Below are positions 22,812-34,122 of a stretch of 64,000 nt of DNA, one piece after another. The first letter of the stretch is position 1. Every line of letters starts with the position of its first letter. The stretch is from Lonicera japonica (taxonomy: Eukaryota; Streptophyta; Magnoliopsida; Dipsacales; Caprifoliaceae). The notes beneath the pieces are model-generated. The model saw nothing but the letters and a program-made list of their open reading frames with translations, was not told the DNA's origin and did no database searches. The stretch is from positions 31,546,969 through 31,610,968 of the forward strand of contig CM038468.1 of NCBI GenBank assembly GCA_021464415.1, read 5' to 3'. The translations under genes and the position numbers were made by a program.

Positions 22812-23067
22812 CTTCTGGGAAAATCCTCAAATCAGCATTTTGCGAGCTTTTTGCTAGCGCGTGATCAATTCTTCGAAGGCCATAGCATCCTATGCCTACA
22901 AACACATAGAAACACAACAAAAGCACTCCTAGCGGGACGATGTTAGATACAAAACTCGCTAAGACACTAATCTCAAGATAAGCGGATAATTAGGCAGAAT
23001 TAATGCAATAAACGCGTCAATCGACTCCGAGAGAGAGCTTATGCATGACAATATTAGGCTTTTATCA

Positions 23068-23081
23068 ACTCCCCTCAACTT
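23068..23081 (-). promoter_or_regulatory. Polypurine tract of the Athila-type element
   Basis: On the minus strand AAGTTGAGGGGAGT directly precedes the LTR that ends at 23067, as required to prime plus-strand synthesis. Confidence 0.8.
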
Positions 23082-24418
23082 ATCTCTTGCTAGTCCCTTA
23101 GCAAGACAAAAATATATATAATTACAAAAATATTACACTATACAAAAAGTTGTTAACTTCTAAGTTCCCAAAGAAGACGAGTTGCATCTCGTGAAGGTTT
23201 TCAGAAATGGTACCTACAAACATTAGAAGTTTGATCATGAAGAATTATGAGAATGAAGATTCAAGTTTCAATTTGCAAAGCAAGGGGCATTACTTATCAA
23301 TTTTCCAGAATGACGGACTTTTGAATGATCATCTAATTCGCCTATCTCCTTTAGAACGCAATCCCATATTCTCAAATGCTCACATACTAGACTCTGATTC
23401 AAACAATTCGATATAAACACAAAGAGTCATAATCATTCAAGAAGGAAGAGAGAACTTTTTCAAAAACAAAAGCTCCGAGATTTGTCAATTCTAAGCACTT
23501 TCTTTATCTTTTCTTGGAAATTTTTGCTAAATTAGATCAGGGCGGTTTTCATCTCTATGAGGGGCAGCGGTCTCACTTATGAAATTTCTCATTACTGCTC
23601 ATTCATTGGAGCTTGAAGGAAGCTATTCACCCTTTCCCATATGGTAACCTTTACCCATCCGTAATATTAGACAAAGAGACTTAAGATTTAGTCAAGTGAA
23701 GCTTTAAGTCAATATTAGGATAAAAGTCATCCAAGTTATCAAAGTGCTATGCTTTTGTCCTCTCATTGGAGGATCTTTTCGAAAGAGCTTCCATCATTTT
23801 TGGACAAAAATTTCTCTTCTCTCAATGAAAATAAATCTAGGTGTTATTACCGAATTGGAAACAACCGAAGCAATCTAGCATGCGGAATAGGCAAATATAA
23901 CGGGATATGAGACTAAGCGGAGCAAGGCAATTTAGATTATCATTCAAATTCCTATCCAAATCAAAGAATTCATGCCAAAAGCTAATGAAACAATGGTCTT
24001 CATCGAACAAAAAATATCAATCAATCAATCATCAATTTTCAAACTTCTCAAAAAAAAATTTGAACATATCTCTTCTACTCATGGAAATGAACAATAGCAA
24101 GCCAAACAAAATAAACACAAAATAACATACCCCCTCAACTTGAAACAGACATTGTCCTCAATGGAAAGAGAACAATAACAACGCACGGAAGGGCTACTTT
24201 GGCTTTGCTTTCCATGAGAGAAAAATAAGAAATAAACTACAACTATTCACAAAACGGGTTAGAATTAGAATTCGAAAGCAAAAACCATAACATTCAACCA
24301 TTAAAACCAAGTTCTAAAGTTAATATCATGTCTGAAATCTAATACAACCCAAAAGAAAAACAATAAAGCTAAGCATAAATATAAGTACTTAAGGAGTTTT
24401 CAGGATTAACAAAAATCA
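23082..24418 (-). other. 3' untranslated region of the Athila-type element
   Basis: About 1.3 kb lies between the env-position frame and the polypurine tract. It has no open frame of note. The part nearest the LTR also survives in the nested element (19758-20106), confirming that both belong to one family. The extra sequence may hold packaging or regulatory elements, but nothing specific is visible. Confidence 0.6.
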
Positions 24419-25603
24419 TCACATGTCGGGAGGTGGGGGTGGAGGAAAACGACCATAGAACTCCTCGAATTGGCGGCATATAAAATCCTGTTGAGCTGCC
24501 ATATGAACTTCCACTCTAGAGGCAATCTCCGCCTCCATATGATCTTAGCGGACCAGCATATCGTCCACCCTAGTGTTGAGAGCATCAAACCCCGCGTGCA
24601 TGGTGGCATTCATTTGCTCGAATTGCTCTCTCAAAAACACCATGTTATCATCCACTGGCCCCGTACTTGCTCTCCTTCTACGCCTTGAGGGGCCCGGGAG
24701 ATCTGCTCCTGCTTCTTCTGCTCCCTCTTCTTCGGACTCATCTTGAGGAGGTGCGGTTGAAGAACTTGGCCGGTTCCTCAATTGACCAGCGGCTCGAGTT
24801 TGGGTTGATCGGTTAAGTGGTGCTCGAGGCATCTTCTTCACATCCTCATCTCTCTCAGTTACCCCCGCTCGCAAACATACCTTAGTGATCAAAGACCCAA
24901 ATTTGATTGTTTCGTTGTGAGCGACCAAGTCTATGATTCGCGCAACTCGCCCAATGATGTGGCGAAGCAAACAAATGCGCTTGTTTGTTGCGATAGCGTA
25001 TAGCACATACGCTTGAGAAGGGTACAGGTGCTGGGTATGAGAAGTTGGGTCCAAAGCATTGGCAATTACAAGCCACAACGTCCTAAGGTTATCACGCAAA
25101 TTGCCCCTATCAAATTGAGTTCCAATCCACTCCATTGGTCTACCGGCGATATATGTAGCTAAATCGTTAGCTCTTGGTTCCTCATAAGGGGTTCCATCAG
25201 AATAAGGGAGGTCGTGGGCATTGGGCGGCAAGGCCGGGATTCCCGTAATCTCACTCAAAACCTCGAGGTTAAAGTGAACCGTTTTGCCTCGAACATGAGC
25301 AACATATGTATATGATGTATTTGGGACTTGAATTAAACTTGCGACAAATTCACGACAAATGGTGAGATTACATTGAGTACCTTGTTCACGCAAGTAACTA
25401 ATCCACTCCGGAAATCGCTCAAACGTTGCTCGTTGCGGGAAATTGTCCAGCGTACCGATGTAGACCGGCCTCTCTATCACCACCGTCCTCGTCTTGAAGG
25501 CGTAATCCCACCAATCAAATTCTTGGCGGCTTCGAAATCCGCGATAGCCACCCCTTGCGGCTTGAAGGACTAGCGGCTTAGTGGGAGGGTGAGAGAAAGC
25601 CAT
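24419..25603 (-). pseudogene. Athila env-position protein (plant transposon protein domain)
   Basis: Open frame of 352 residues beginning MAFSHPPTKPLVLQAARGG. Residues ~50-250 resemble the 'putative plant transposon protein' domain found after pol in Athila-like elements (features such as FPEWISYL, GKTVHFNLEVLSEITGIP and LRTLWLVIANALDP). The C-terminal part is acidic and Pro/Ser-rich, then has RRRRR and a probable coiled segment. A TAA at 24545-24547 ends it, but the same frame continues for about 40 codons (DHMEAEIASRVEVHM to RFPPPPPPDM) before a second stop at 24419, so a C-terminal truncation is likely. The frame sits where retroviruses carry env, but I see no signal peptide or membrane segment. 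Its role in Athila elements is not established. Confidence 0.7.
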
Positions 25604-26294
25604 TTAAGAGTAATGTGATGCTTTAGAGTAGGGAGAGATGAGAAATTTCGAGATTTGGGTATATAGGGCTCGAAATTGGTGAGGAGAGAGAGAAAGGGGG
25701 ATTTTTGAGATGGGTTTGATGGTTGAGGTTCGAAATTGGTGAGATTTGATGGTTGATTCGAGGTGGGGAAGGGTGGAAATGGTGTTTGGGGAAGGTTTGG
25801 GATCAATGGGGGAGGAGGGGCTAGGGTTTGGAGAGGATTTGGGAGAGGGGGAAGTGAGAAATGGGGGGTTTAGAAACGGCTCCCCTGTTTTATTACGGGA
25901 CCATGATCGATCATGGTTAACCCATGATCGATCATGGGTCATTCTGCCCAATTGATGTTTTGTACAATGATCGATCATGGGATTACCATGATCGATTATG
26001 CTGCCTTCTGCCAAAATGTTCTTCTACCATGATCGATCATGGAATTCCATGATCGATCATGCTTTTGACTGCCTTAGAAAATTTTCACCCATGATCGATC
26101 ATGCTTAGGGCATGATCGATCATGGACCAATCTGCCAGCCCAAAAATTTTCTTTATCCTCTTTGCTCTAAAACACCTTATTGCTCCCCTCAACTTGATCC
26201 GTTCAGACTTAATGACACCCGAATCTCCGATGACAATTCCTGAAGCTCAAAATCACTAACAAAAAACATTATTTACAAAATTGACCCATGCCTT
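25604..26294. repeat. Noncoding spacer with eight palindromes between pol and the env-position frame
   Basis: CATGATCGATCATG or a one-base variant starts at 25902, 25923, 25966, 25987, 26028, 26048, 26090 and 26111. Spacings are 21, 43, 21, 41, 20, 42 and 21. The DNA between sites is not conserved (CTGCC occurs several times). From 25604 to about 25890 the spacer is a GA-rich stretch. Open frames here read the palindrome as MIDHG or HDRSW and are not credible genes. Confidence 0.9.
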
Positions 26295-29200
26295 TTAGGC
26301 ATAAGTCGGGTCTTCGAGAGGGGTGGACTCCTCTCGAGGCGGGAATTCCAAAAATGGCTTTAAACGTTGTCCATTCACTTTGAAAACATAGCCAGTTTTG
26401 GGATCCTCAACTTGCACAGCCCCAAAAGGAAATACTTGACGGACAATATAGGGGCCGGTCCAACGAGACTTTAACTTTCTCGGAAAGAGATGAAGACGAG
26501 TATCATAAACAAGAACTTTGTGCCCAAGTTTGAATTCTTTTCTCAAAATGGATTTATCATGAAAAATTTTGGCACGTTCCTTGCTTATTTTTGCATTATC
26601 ATAAGCATCTCTTCTTAATTCCTCGATTTCATCAATTTGCAACTTACGGTCAAGCCCGGCTTTTTTTCAAATCGCAATTAACCATCTTAGTTGCCCAGTA
26701 TGATTTGTGTTCCAACTCTACTGGCAAATGACATGGTTTTCCGTACACAATGCGATAAGGAGACATATCTAGAGTTGTTTTATACGCAGTACGGTAAGCC
26801 CAAAGTGCATCGGTCAGTCTTGACGACCAATCCTTGCGGTTCGGGTTTACCGTTTTCTCTAGAATCTGTTTGATCTCCCCATTCGCCAACTCGGCTTGAC
26901 CATTAGTTTGAGGATGATAAGCGAGCGAAACTTTGTGGTTTACACCATACTTTTGCATTAATGATTGAAATGGTCTGTTGCAAAAGTGAGTACCGCCATC
27001 GCTTATTATTGCCTTGGGAGTACCAAAACGTGCAAGAATGTGTTCTTTCAGAAATCGGATCACCACTTTGTGATCATTTTTCTTGCACGCTTGGGCTTCC
27101 ACCCATTTTGAAACGTAATCTACGGCAACTAAAATGTAAAGATTACCGTAAGATGATGGGAACGGTCCCATGAAGTTGATGCCCCAGCAATCGAAGATTT
27201 CAATCATCAGAATGGGATTGAGTGGCATCATGTTCCTCTTAGAGATCCCTCCAAGCATTTGGCATCTTTGGCATACCTTGCAAAAGCGTTGTGCGTCCTT
27301 AAAGAGCGACGGCCAATATAATCCACTTTGCAAAATCTTCGCGGTGGTCTTCTTTGCCGAGAAGTGTCCTCCGCAAGCCTCAGAATGACAGAAAGATAGA
27401 GCTCTCTCCACTTCTTCCTCTGGGATGCACCGCCGGATAATCTGATCCGCACAATACTTGAACAGATACGGTTCATCCCAATAGAATCGACCAACTTCGC
27501 TCAAAAACCTCTTTCTATCTTGTGCGCCCCACGACTTTGGTATCTTGTCACTTACAAGATAATTTACTATGTCTGCATACCATGGGTGCGTTGAGATTGC
27601 CAATAATTGCTCGTCTGGGAACGAATCTTGGATCGGACTTTCTTCAATGTTGTTAGTAAAAGTGAGTCGAGACAGATGATCGGCCACCACATTCTCGACT
27701 CCCTTATTGTCCTTGATGCTTAAATGGAATTCTTGCAATAAGAGTATCCACCTCAAAAGCCGCGGCTTGGCATCTTTCTTTGTGAATAGGTATTTCAACG
27801 CCGCGTGATCCGTGAAAATCACAATTGGTGATCCTATCAAATAGGATCGAAACTTGTCTAGGGTGAAGACAATTGCTAGGAGCTCTTTCTCTGTCGTGGT
27901 GTAATTTATTTGCGCATCATTCAAGGTCCTACTTGCATAGTATATCACACCCGGTTTCTTGTCTTTCCTTTGACCAAGAACCGCTCCCACCGCATAGTCA
28001 CTTGCGTCGCACATGAGCTCGAATGGCAAGCTCCAATCCGGTGCCTGCATAATCGGTGCAGTGGTGAGCATATGCTTTAGAGAGACGAAAGCCTCCTCGC
28101 ACTTGGCGTTCCACTCAAACGGTGCATCCTTGAGAAGCAGATTGCACATCGACTTGGAAATGGAACTGAAGTTCTGGATAAACCTTCTATAAAACCCAGC
28201 ATGTCCTAGAAATGATCGGACATCTTTGACATTCTTGGGCGTAGGAAGTTTAGCAATTAAATCGATTTTAGCTTTATCCACTTCAATTCCTTCTGAAGAA
28301 ATGATGTGCCCCAAAACAATTCCCTTGGTAACCATAAAATGGCACTTTTCCCAATTCAATACCAGTTGTTTTTCCACGCATCTTCCCAAGACCTGTTCCA
28401 AGTTAGTCAAACAATTGTCGAATGACTTACCATAGACGGTAAAGTCATCCATAAAAACTTCCAAAGTCCTTTCCACCATATCGCTAAAAATACTTAGCAT
28501 ACACCGTTGGAAAGTGGCCGGTGCATTACATAGACCGAAGGGCATTCTCCGATAAGCGAAGGTGCCAAAAGGACATGTAAAGGTGGTTTTTTCTTGATCA
28601 TCTAGGTCAATCTCAATTTGATTATACCCTGAAAAACCATCGAGGAACGAGTAATATTCATGGCCCGCTACCCTCTCTAGAGTTTGATCCAAAAAGGGGA
28701 GTGGGAAATGATCTTTACGAGTTGCCTCATTGAGTTTACGGTAGTCAATACACATTCGCCACCCGGTGGTGACTCTTTGCGGAATCAACTCGTTTGATTC
28801 GTTCTTGACTACCGTAAGACCTGATTTTTTCGGTACCACTTGAGTTGGACTAACCCATTTACTATCCGAGATTGGATAGATGATCTTTGCATCCAACAAT
28901 TTCAACACCTCGTTCCTAACCACTTCTTGCATGTTAGGATTCAACCGGCGTTGAAATTGTCTCGATGTTTTTGCCCCATCCTCCAAGTGAATTTTATGTG
29001 TACAAATCAAAGGGCTTATTCCTTGGAGGTCGGCCAGAGTCCACCCAAAAGCTTTTTTGTATTTACCAAGCAAATGAACTAACCTTCCTTCTTGGTCATC
29101 CGAAAGTTCGGAAGAGATGATAACAGGGAAAGTATCTGAAGCTCCCAAGAAGGCATACTTCAAATTGCTCGGCAATAGCTTGAGATCCATTTTTCCTTCA

Positions 29201-30519
29201 AACTTTTTGGTGGGAGATTGTGTGTTTTCTTCTTTCTCCGAGAATTCAACCTGTTTGTCAGACAAAGAAAACACTTGCATACAATCCTCGGGTTCATCGG
29301 AAGTGGTTAGATAACCTTCCGTTGATTCCGATTCAAAATTTGCCACAAAGTGGTCTTGGATACATGACTCTATCATGTTCACGTGTTCATTTTCCTCATT
29401 ATCATCGTCATCTCTTTGATTGCTCAAAGAGAACACGTTTAGCTCTAGAGTCATGTTGCCAAATGTTAACTTCACGATTCCATTCTTGCAATTTATTATG
29501 GCATTAGAAGTAGCAAGAAATGGTCGTCCGAGAATGACCGGAATCTCATTGGCGGGATTTGACACGGGTTGCATGTCGAGGATGATGAAATCAACCGGAA
29601 AATAAAACTTGTCGACTTGGACAAGCACATCCTCGACTATCCCTCTTGGGATCTTAACGGATCGGTCCGCTAATTGGATTGTAACCCTCATGGGTTTCAA
29701 CTCACCCAACCCCAATTGTTGATATACCGAGTATGGGAGCACGTTCACACTTGCTCCCAAATCTAACAATGCATTCTTGATCCTACAATTTCCTATGATA
29801 CACGAAATTGTGGGACACCCGGGGTCTTTGAACTTGGGGGCTCTCGTGCCTTGCATGAGGGAGCTCACTTGCTCCGCCATAAAGGCCTTTTTCTTGACAT
29901 TCAACCTTCGTTTGGTAGTACATAAGTCCTTGAGGAACTTAGCGTACGAAGGTATTTGCTTGACCGCGTCAAGCAATGGGATGTTGATTTTCACTTGCCT
30001 AAAAACATCCAAGATATCGGTGTTAGATTTGGATGGTTGGTTCAATCTCTCCGGAAATGGGACTTTGATCCCATTTTTGATCTTTTCAAGATCCTCCTTC
30101 CCTTGTCTTTCTTCCTCTCTCTTCTTTTCTTCACTCACGACTTTTTCAACCTCCGACTCCTCAACACTACTAGATTTAACTATGTCCGCCACCTTGGGGG
30201 TTTTAGGAACAATAGTCTTGTCTACCTCCTTCCCACTTCTCAGGATCGTGATAGATTTGAGTTCTTCTATCTTGGTGCTAGACTCTCCTCCCTCTATGAC
30301 TTGAACTTGCCCTCTAGGATTAACTAAAGGTTGAGAGGGGAATTTTCCCTTCTCTTGAGTAGCTAGGGCGGTGGTGAGTTTAGACATTTGAGTTTTTAAC
30401 TCACCTACATCACGATCCGTTTTGTCCACAAATGACCTCAACAAAGCTTCCAAGTTTTGGCTGGGATTTTGATTCTGAGGTGGAACAAAAGAGTTTTGAG
30501 GTTGTTGTTGCCTTTGGTT
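26295..30519 (-). pseudogene. Athila-type pol: protease, reverse transcriptase, RNase H, integrase
   Basis: Continues the gag frame after a TAG stop. Domains in order: aspartic protease with LLDLGAS (Athila-type DLGA rather than DSGA); reverse transcriptase with [32 protein letters not shown] and active-site FMDDF; RNase H with [22 protein letters not shown] and FTDHAAL; integrase with the zinc-binding HSEACGGH and CKVCQRC, then ISDGGTHF and [13 protein letters not shown]. In related elements the integrase has WGIDFMGPF; here it is WGINFMGPF, replacing the first catalytic Asp with Asn. The frame breaks at about 26665-26671, where seven As follow GATTTG; removing one restores [15 protein letters not shown] and joins the frame at 26295-26642, which holds the integrase C-terminal region (KLKSRWTGPYIV). 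The element cannot integrate by its own enzymes as it stands. Confidence 0.9.
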
Positions 30520-31749
30520 CTAATGATATTGGTTGTGGTTCTGACTTTGATTTCCTCCCCAACTGAAATTGGGGTGATTCTTCCATCCCTCATTGTACCT
30601 TTGAGAGTAAGGATCATTTTGGTTACGATTCTGATTGCTATTTTGGTTGTACTGGTGCAAAGCATTGACTTGGGCAGGATTTTTGAGGACTTCCCGAAAA
30701 GCGGGAATGGTAGGACAATCTTCGGTAGTGTGTCCTGAATTTTCACAAATGACACACAACTGACTCGAGGATACTACGTTGACCTCCTTAAGCTTACTTG
30801 CTTCCATTGCCTCTACCTTCTTAGACAATTGGAATAACCTTGCCCCCATGTCATCCTCATTGGACACTTGGTACAACCCACCCCTACCCTGAGTTCTGGC
30901 TTTAGGTTCCTCGGAATAGGTGTTCCAATTTTGGGCACCTTCCGCCAATTCATCAAAATACAATAAAGCCTCCTCGGGATTCTTACTCAAGAATTGACCA
31001 TTACACATGGTCTCAACAAACGTACGCATCTCAGGGGTGAGAGATTCATAGAAAAAACTAACAAGGCTCCACGTTTCGTGACCATGGTGAGGGCATGCGT
31101 TTAGAAGGTCCTTGTATCTTTCCCAACACTTATAAAAAGTTTCATTTTCTTTTGGCGAAAAATTAGATATCGCCCTTCTTAAAGCATTGGTTCTATGAAC
31201 GGGAAAGAATTTTTTTAGAAATTCCGCTTGAAGCTCTTGCCAAGACCGAATTGATTGCGGTCTTTGAGCATTTAACCAAAGTTTTCCTTTGTCTTTTAGG
31301 GAAAAAGGGAAGAGTTTTAAACGCATGACATCCTTGTTAACATTTGCCTCACGAAATGTGGAGCACACTTCTTCAAAGTCTTTCAAATGCAAGTATGGGT
31401 TTTCCGACTCCATACCATGAAAGGAAGGGATATGTTGAAGTATACCCGGTTTGAAAGAGAACGCTCCAGCTTGGCCGGCCGGAAGGACAATGCATGAATT
31501 CGATGTTGCCCGAGGCGGTTGGAGGTAGTCCCTCATTGTCCTAATAGGAGGAACATTGTTGGCACCTTCTCCTTCATTATCACTCTCGTGATCCGCAGCC
31601 CTTCCTTGATTTGCCATTCTTGGCGAAGGAGGAGGGCTTACTCGTGGCGAATGAGGAGGGCTTATTCGAATGTCCACGAACAGTTGCCCTTGCATGGGCT
31701 TGGGAAACAGATCGAATAGCTCCTTGGAAAAATCTACAAAATCAAACAA
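30520..31749 (-). CDS. Athila-type Gag protein
   Basis: 409 residues from an ATG at 31749 after a ~90-bp leader. Residues ~100-260 match the retrotransposon gag domain (FHGMESENPYLHLKDFEEVC, LKLFPFSLKDKGKLWLNA, FFPVHRTNALRRAI, FYKCWERYKDLLNACPHHG). A zinc knuckle CVICENSGHTTEDC (C-x2-C-x4-H-x4-C) follows near residue 340. The C-terminus is Asn/Gln-rich. A TAG after NQYH ends it, but the next codons (NQRQQQPQ) continue into pol in the same frame. The family evidently used one gag-pol frame, and the TAG is either a nonsense change or a readthrough site. Gag forms the particle that packages the RNA. Confidence 0.9.
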   Translation of the reverse strand: MFDFVDFSKELFDLFPKPMQGQLFVDIRISPPHSPRVSPPPSPRMANQGRAADHESDNEGEGANNVPPIRTMRDYLQPPRATSNSCIVLPAGQAGAFSFKPGILQHIPSFHGMESENPYLHLKDFEEVCSTFREANVNKDVMRLKLFPFSLKDKGKLWLNAQRPQSIRSWQELQAEFLKKFFPVHRTNALRRAISNFSPKENETFYKCWERYKDLLNACPHHGHETWSLVSFFYESLTPEMRTFVETMCNGQFLSKNPEEALLYFDELAEGAQNWNTYSEEPKARTQGRGGLYQVSNEDDMGARLFQLSKKVEAMEASKLKEVNVVSSSQLCVICENSGHTTEDCPTIPAFREVLKNPAQVNALHQYNQNSNQNRNQNDPYSQRYNEGWKNHPNFSWGGNQSQNHNQYH

Positions 31750-31839
31750 AAATAAGGGAGAAAAATAAATTAATCAAATGGAGAGATACTCACAGAGAAT
31801 GGTTTTATACAAAACCCGAGATCAGCCTTTTGCCTTATA

Positions 31840-31857
31840 TCCCCGGCAACGGCGCCA
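31840..31857 (-). promoter_or_regulatory. Primer-binding site (tRNA-Asp type) of the Athila-type element
   Basis: On the minus strand TGGCGCCGTTGCCGGGGA, six bases after the LTR. It is complementary to the tRNA-Asp 3' end, as in known Athila elements. Confidence 0.9.
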
Positions 31858-31863
31858 AAAACT

Positions 31864-33530
31864 TGACGAAGCTTGAATATCGCGTTTCGATAGAGCCCAA
31901 GTGCAGGCACGTCAAGTTGTAATATAGTCTCGGAAGTCCGAGTGTTGAACCACAGGGATAAGTGAAAAGGAATGGAATGGATTACGGATTAAGTGGTTTT
32001 CAGATTTTGTGAGTTGGATTGGTTTCAAAATAACGGAAATGTAAAACGGTTGTGAAAATTGCTAAGAAAGCACTAAGGTAGGTGGAGGTTAGTTACGATT
32101 TAAGAGACGGTGGTCGATAGCTCATACAAAGATTACAACATTAGGTTTCTCAAGATAAAGGGAATGTTGGTGTTTTTCTCAATAGCAAAGGGTGCGACGC
32201 TAGGCGACTCATTCCCGGATTGAAGCTATATCAAGAGAGAAACAAACATCATTCCACAAAAGACGAGGTTATCGTTCCTATCTCTCAGCTACGGGTGTGA
32301 AGCAACGCAACCCATTCCCGATGAAGCTAATCCGAGATAGATATGACAAACTCATCATAAAAAGGTTTAACATAAAGCAAGTGTATGTAATCTCATGATT
32401 TAAAGAATGAAAATTATAAAGTGAATCCTAACAATGAAACGGAATGAAGTTTATGGGATAAATTTGTCAACTCGTCGTTTATCACTTAGGTTAGAAAATA
32501 AAGAGTCTAAGTATCACATATAGTGTAAGAAGCACTCAATATATCAATAAATGAATCAAAGATAAGTTAAACAAATTTATAACCCGTCTATGGAGTTTTA
32601 AGAACTATTCATAATTTCTATGAAGAGGGAAAAACTCCATGGATGGGGGAAAGAGACTACAAGCTTTCTAGAACCAAATAAATATGTTGTATGTTCATTA
32701 ACAACCAAGAACTAAATATACTAGGCATATAAAGTCTTAACTTAATATGAAAATACCTAGAAAGCTTGAAATAATGGAGGATATGATGAAGAAGAAGAAG
32801 ATTCACAAATATTTATCAAACTTTAAACATGGATTGAGCCATTTATCACCAAAAATCATATCGTAATCAACCTCCGGAACCTTAGTAATAGACTACTCCA
32901 TAATAGATGCAAGAACAAATATTATAGAAGAAGAAATCATTCTTACAAATCAAAATACTTACAAGGGAAAATGAAGAACAATACTCAAAGAGCTCTCCCT
33001 TCTCTCTAGAACTCTAAGTGTGTAAAAACTAGATAATAATATATCCTCCCTCTCTAGACTAAAACCCTAGCTCAAGGAGTACCAAAACTAATAAAATAAA
33101 TAAGGGAAAATATCTAGGAACCAAAACCCCCGAAATAAGGCTAAAAGCAGGAGTTGGTGAATGTCCCCGCCAGGCCATGATCGATCATGGGCTACCCATG
33201 ATCGATTATGGGCTTCTCTGCCTAAAGACCAGTTTGTACCATGATCGATCATGGTTATACCATGATCGATCATGCTTCTGGGAAAATCCTCAAATCAGCA
33301 TTTTGCGAGCTTTTTGCTAGCGCGTGATCAATTCTTCGAAGGCCATAGCATCCTATGCCTACAAACACATAGAAACACAACAAAAGCACTCCTAGCGGGA
33401 CGATGTTAGATACAAAACTCGCTAAGACACTAATCTCAAGATAAGCGGATAATTAGGCAGAATTAATGCAATAAACGCGTCAATCGACTCCGAGAGAGAG
33501 CTTATGCATGACAATATTAGGCGTTTATCA
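31864..33530 (-). mobile_element. Right (5') LTR of the Athila-type element
   Basis: 1667 bp, TGACGAAGC to GCGTTTATCA on the plus strand. It contains four CATGATCGATCATG palindromes at about 33176-33275. Its outer end meets host sequence (AAATTGTGGTCAT) that matches 5069 onward in unit 1. Confidence 0.9.
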
Positions 33531-34122
33531 AAATTGTGGTCATTTTAATTAATTTTTTTCCGCACATAACCCAACAATTAATAAAAAAGATTTTAATTTT
33601 AAACATGCGAGTCAAGCATGTAGTTTTATTTGTTTTATTTTAGTTAAAGCTAAGTACGCCACGTATAATCACGAACTTTTTCGCGTAAAAGTACTAGTTT
33701 AGTGAGTGATACGACGTAACAAATTTAATGTCAGTCAATAGATTCTTGATCTAAGGACTAAATAATTATAGACATGCTGTGAACATACAGACGTGATGAA
33801 ACATTTAATTTTGTTATCTAATAATTATCGATGTTTCGTACAGTACCCATCGTTAATTACAATATTCTGTCCAAAAGATAAGTCAAATCCGCTAATTTAC
33901 ATATATAACATAAAATAACATCTGTGTTTGTCCATCTCTCTCTATATATATATGTCCCATTGATCTCTTATCAGTACATGAGATATACATCTCTTTAATC
34001 TAGCTTGTTTATTCAATTCCAAGTTTGTGTGTTGGTTTGTTTATGTGGCCTATTAATTCATATATATATACAGTACAAAAAAAATACACGGAACTAGAAG
34101 AAAATCTTGGAAGCAGATATCA
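33531..34122 (+). promoter_or_regulatory. Upstream region of RINGv copy C
   Basis: Matches both 5070-5360 and the promoter of copy B (about 8020-8289). It includes a single ~70-bp GTCCAAAAG unit at 33868 and a TATATATATA box about 55 bases before the ATG at 34123. It is therefore the continuation of the duplicated unit interrupted at 14021. Confidence 0.7.

Larger units (their letters stand above)
18403..23067 (-). mobile_element. Left LTR of the Athila-type element, split by a nested insertion
   Basis: LTR parts 18403-18738 and 21737-23067 together make about 1669 bp, matching the right LTR (31864-33530, 1667 bp) with only about five differences seen over the longer part. It begins TGACGAAGC and ends TTTATCA. 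A plus-strand relative is inserted between the parts, and CGACG flanks it on both sides (18734-18738 and 21732-21736). To the right it borders a polypurine tract; to the left it borders a primer-binding site instead of host DNA. Confidence 0.9.
21737..33530 (-). mobile_element. Nearly complete Athila-type Ty3/gypsy retrotransposon (minus strand)
   Basis: Order read on the minus strand: LTR (33530-31864), tRNA-Asp primer site (31857-31840), gag-pol frame, an env-position frame, a palindrome cluster and a polypurine tract, then the second LTR. Two LTRs of about 1.67 kb differ at about five seen positions over 1.3 kb, so the copy is young. The tRNA-Asp primer site and the extra frame after pol are characteristic of the Athila lineage. 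Damage: a TAG between gag and pol, an extra A in the integrase region, an altered catalytic residue in integrase and a stop near the end of the env-position frame. The right end abuts host DNA at 33531; the left LTR abuts a truncated tandem copy, so no target duplication can be checked. Confidence 0.9.

Noticed and set aside
24419..25603. True retroviral-type envelope
   Set aside because: No signal peptide, transmembrane helix or furin-like site; the domain is the plant transposon protein type.
25604..26014. 136-codon minus-strand frame after pol
   Set aside because: Noncoding spacer: low-complexity Pro/Ser text joined to palindrome translation, with no conserved domain.
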